NCBI RefSeq assembly: GCF_001904745.1
Contig: NZ_MRCD01000006.1
Location: 1 to 64,000 of the forward strand
Direction of reading: 5' to 3'
From: Calothrix sp. HK-06
GTDB taxonomy: Bacteria > Cyanobacteriota > Cyanobacteriia > Cyanobacteriales > Nostocaceae
DNA length: 64,000 nucleotides
In this document: piece by piece, positions 63,961 to 64,000 of the stretch
Layout: each line of letters opens with the position of its first letter
Numbering within the stretch: the first letter of the stretch is position 1
Made by a program: the position numbers and the translations under genes
Notes under the pieces: generated by a model
Databases searched by the model: none
What the model was told of the DNA's origin: nothing
The model's input: only the letters and a program-made list of their open reading frames with translations

Positions 63961-64000
63961 TTAATCACAATAAATGATGTTTATCAAGGCTCAAAAACAG

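Noticed and set aside
1-64000. tRNA, rRNA, CRISPR arrays, complete insertion sequences
   Set aside because: No cloverleaf sequence, rRNA-like region, regular spacer array or transposase frame was recognised in a reading of both strands.

Overview
The window is chromosomal DNA of a filamentous, probably Nostocales-type cyanobacterium. The evidence is gene content: tocopherol genes (homogentisate phytyltransferase, gamma-tocopherol methyltransferase), DUF1815 and DUF2839 proteins, a lumen-type pentapeptide protein, and an AcnB of cyanobacterial type. Base composition is AT-rich, there are many short dispersed repeats between genes, and about 60 protein genes lie on both strands in short operons. 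The usual cyanobacterial palindrome GCGATCGC was not seen. Instead GGCGCC occurs every few hundred bases, inside and outside genes. No rRNA, tRNA, CRISPR array or complete insertion sequence was found.

Layout. 0.1-7.1 kb is a minus-strand exopolysaccharide operon (two glycosyltransferases, Wzc-type tyrosine kinase, Wzy/ligase-like membrane protein, hexapeptide acetyltransferase). 7.5-9.8 kb is a peroxide and redox island: msrA and a peroxiredoxin divergent from a PerR/Fur regulator. 9.85-14.1 kb holds a glycosyltransferase coupled to a 33-residue membrane peptide, an RTX/HAF-repeat surface protein and three small membrane proteins. 14.6-25.7 kb has DUF547, N-formylglutamate amidohydrolase, a degraded secreted-protein gene, a histidine kinase, RtcB, a ferritin-like protein, an M48 protease, a degenerate DinG-like helicase, DUF2839 and DUF1815. 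26.3-32.6 kb is housekeeping: hot-dog thioesterase, dxr, pentapeptide protein, yraN, queA and a TPR protein. 32.8-38 kb has a TetR regulator with its palindromic operator facing a Coq4-like gene, a cytochrome P450 remnant, a class D beta-lactamase, and ktrA/ktrB (ktrB apparently frameshifted near its end). 38.1-48.7 kb carries tocopherol synthesis, a HigBA-like toxin-antitoxin pair, acetyl-CoA synthetase, a small heat-shock protein, ferredoxin and acnB.

48.8-54 kb is the accessory part. An AbiA-like reverse transcriptase gene with a C-terminal HEPN-type motif is cut by a 103-bp TA-flanked MITE. Beside it lies a DUF262-Schlafen/AlbA_2 fusion. An orphan HicB, a stray copy of part of acnB and a truncated PIN toxin follow. 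This looks like a decaying phage-defence island and is the best candidate for an undescribed system. 54.1-64 kb returns to ordinary genes: an overlapping methyltransferase/TauE/nucleotidyltransferase operon, a LysR regulator, an NAD(P)-binding protein with a CIA30 domain, a HEAT-repeat protein with an acidic repeat tail, a GNAT enzyme and an AtzE-type amidase.

Several dispersed repeat families invade gene ends and even a reading frame. They supply the last residues of the histidine kinase, a nucleotidyltransferase and the amidase, and an in-frame 28-bp palindrome lies within the amidase. Repeat spread seems to be a main force shaping this genome.
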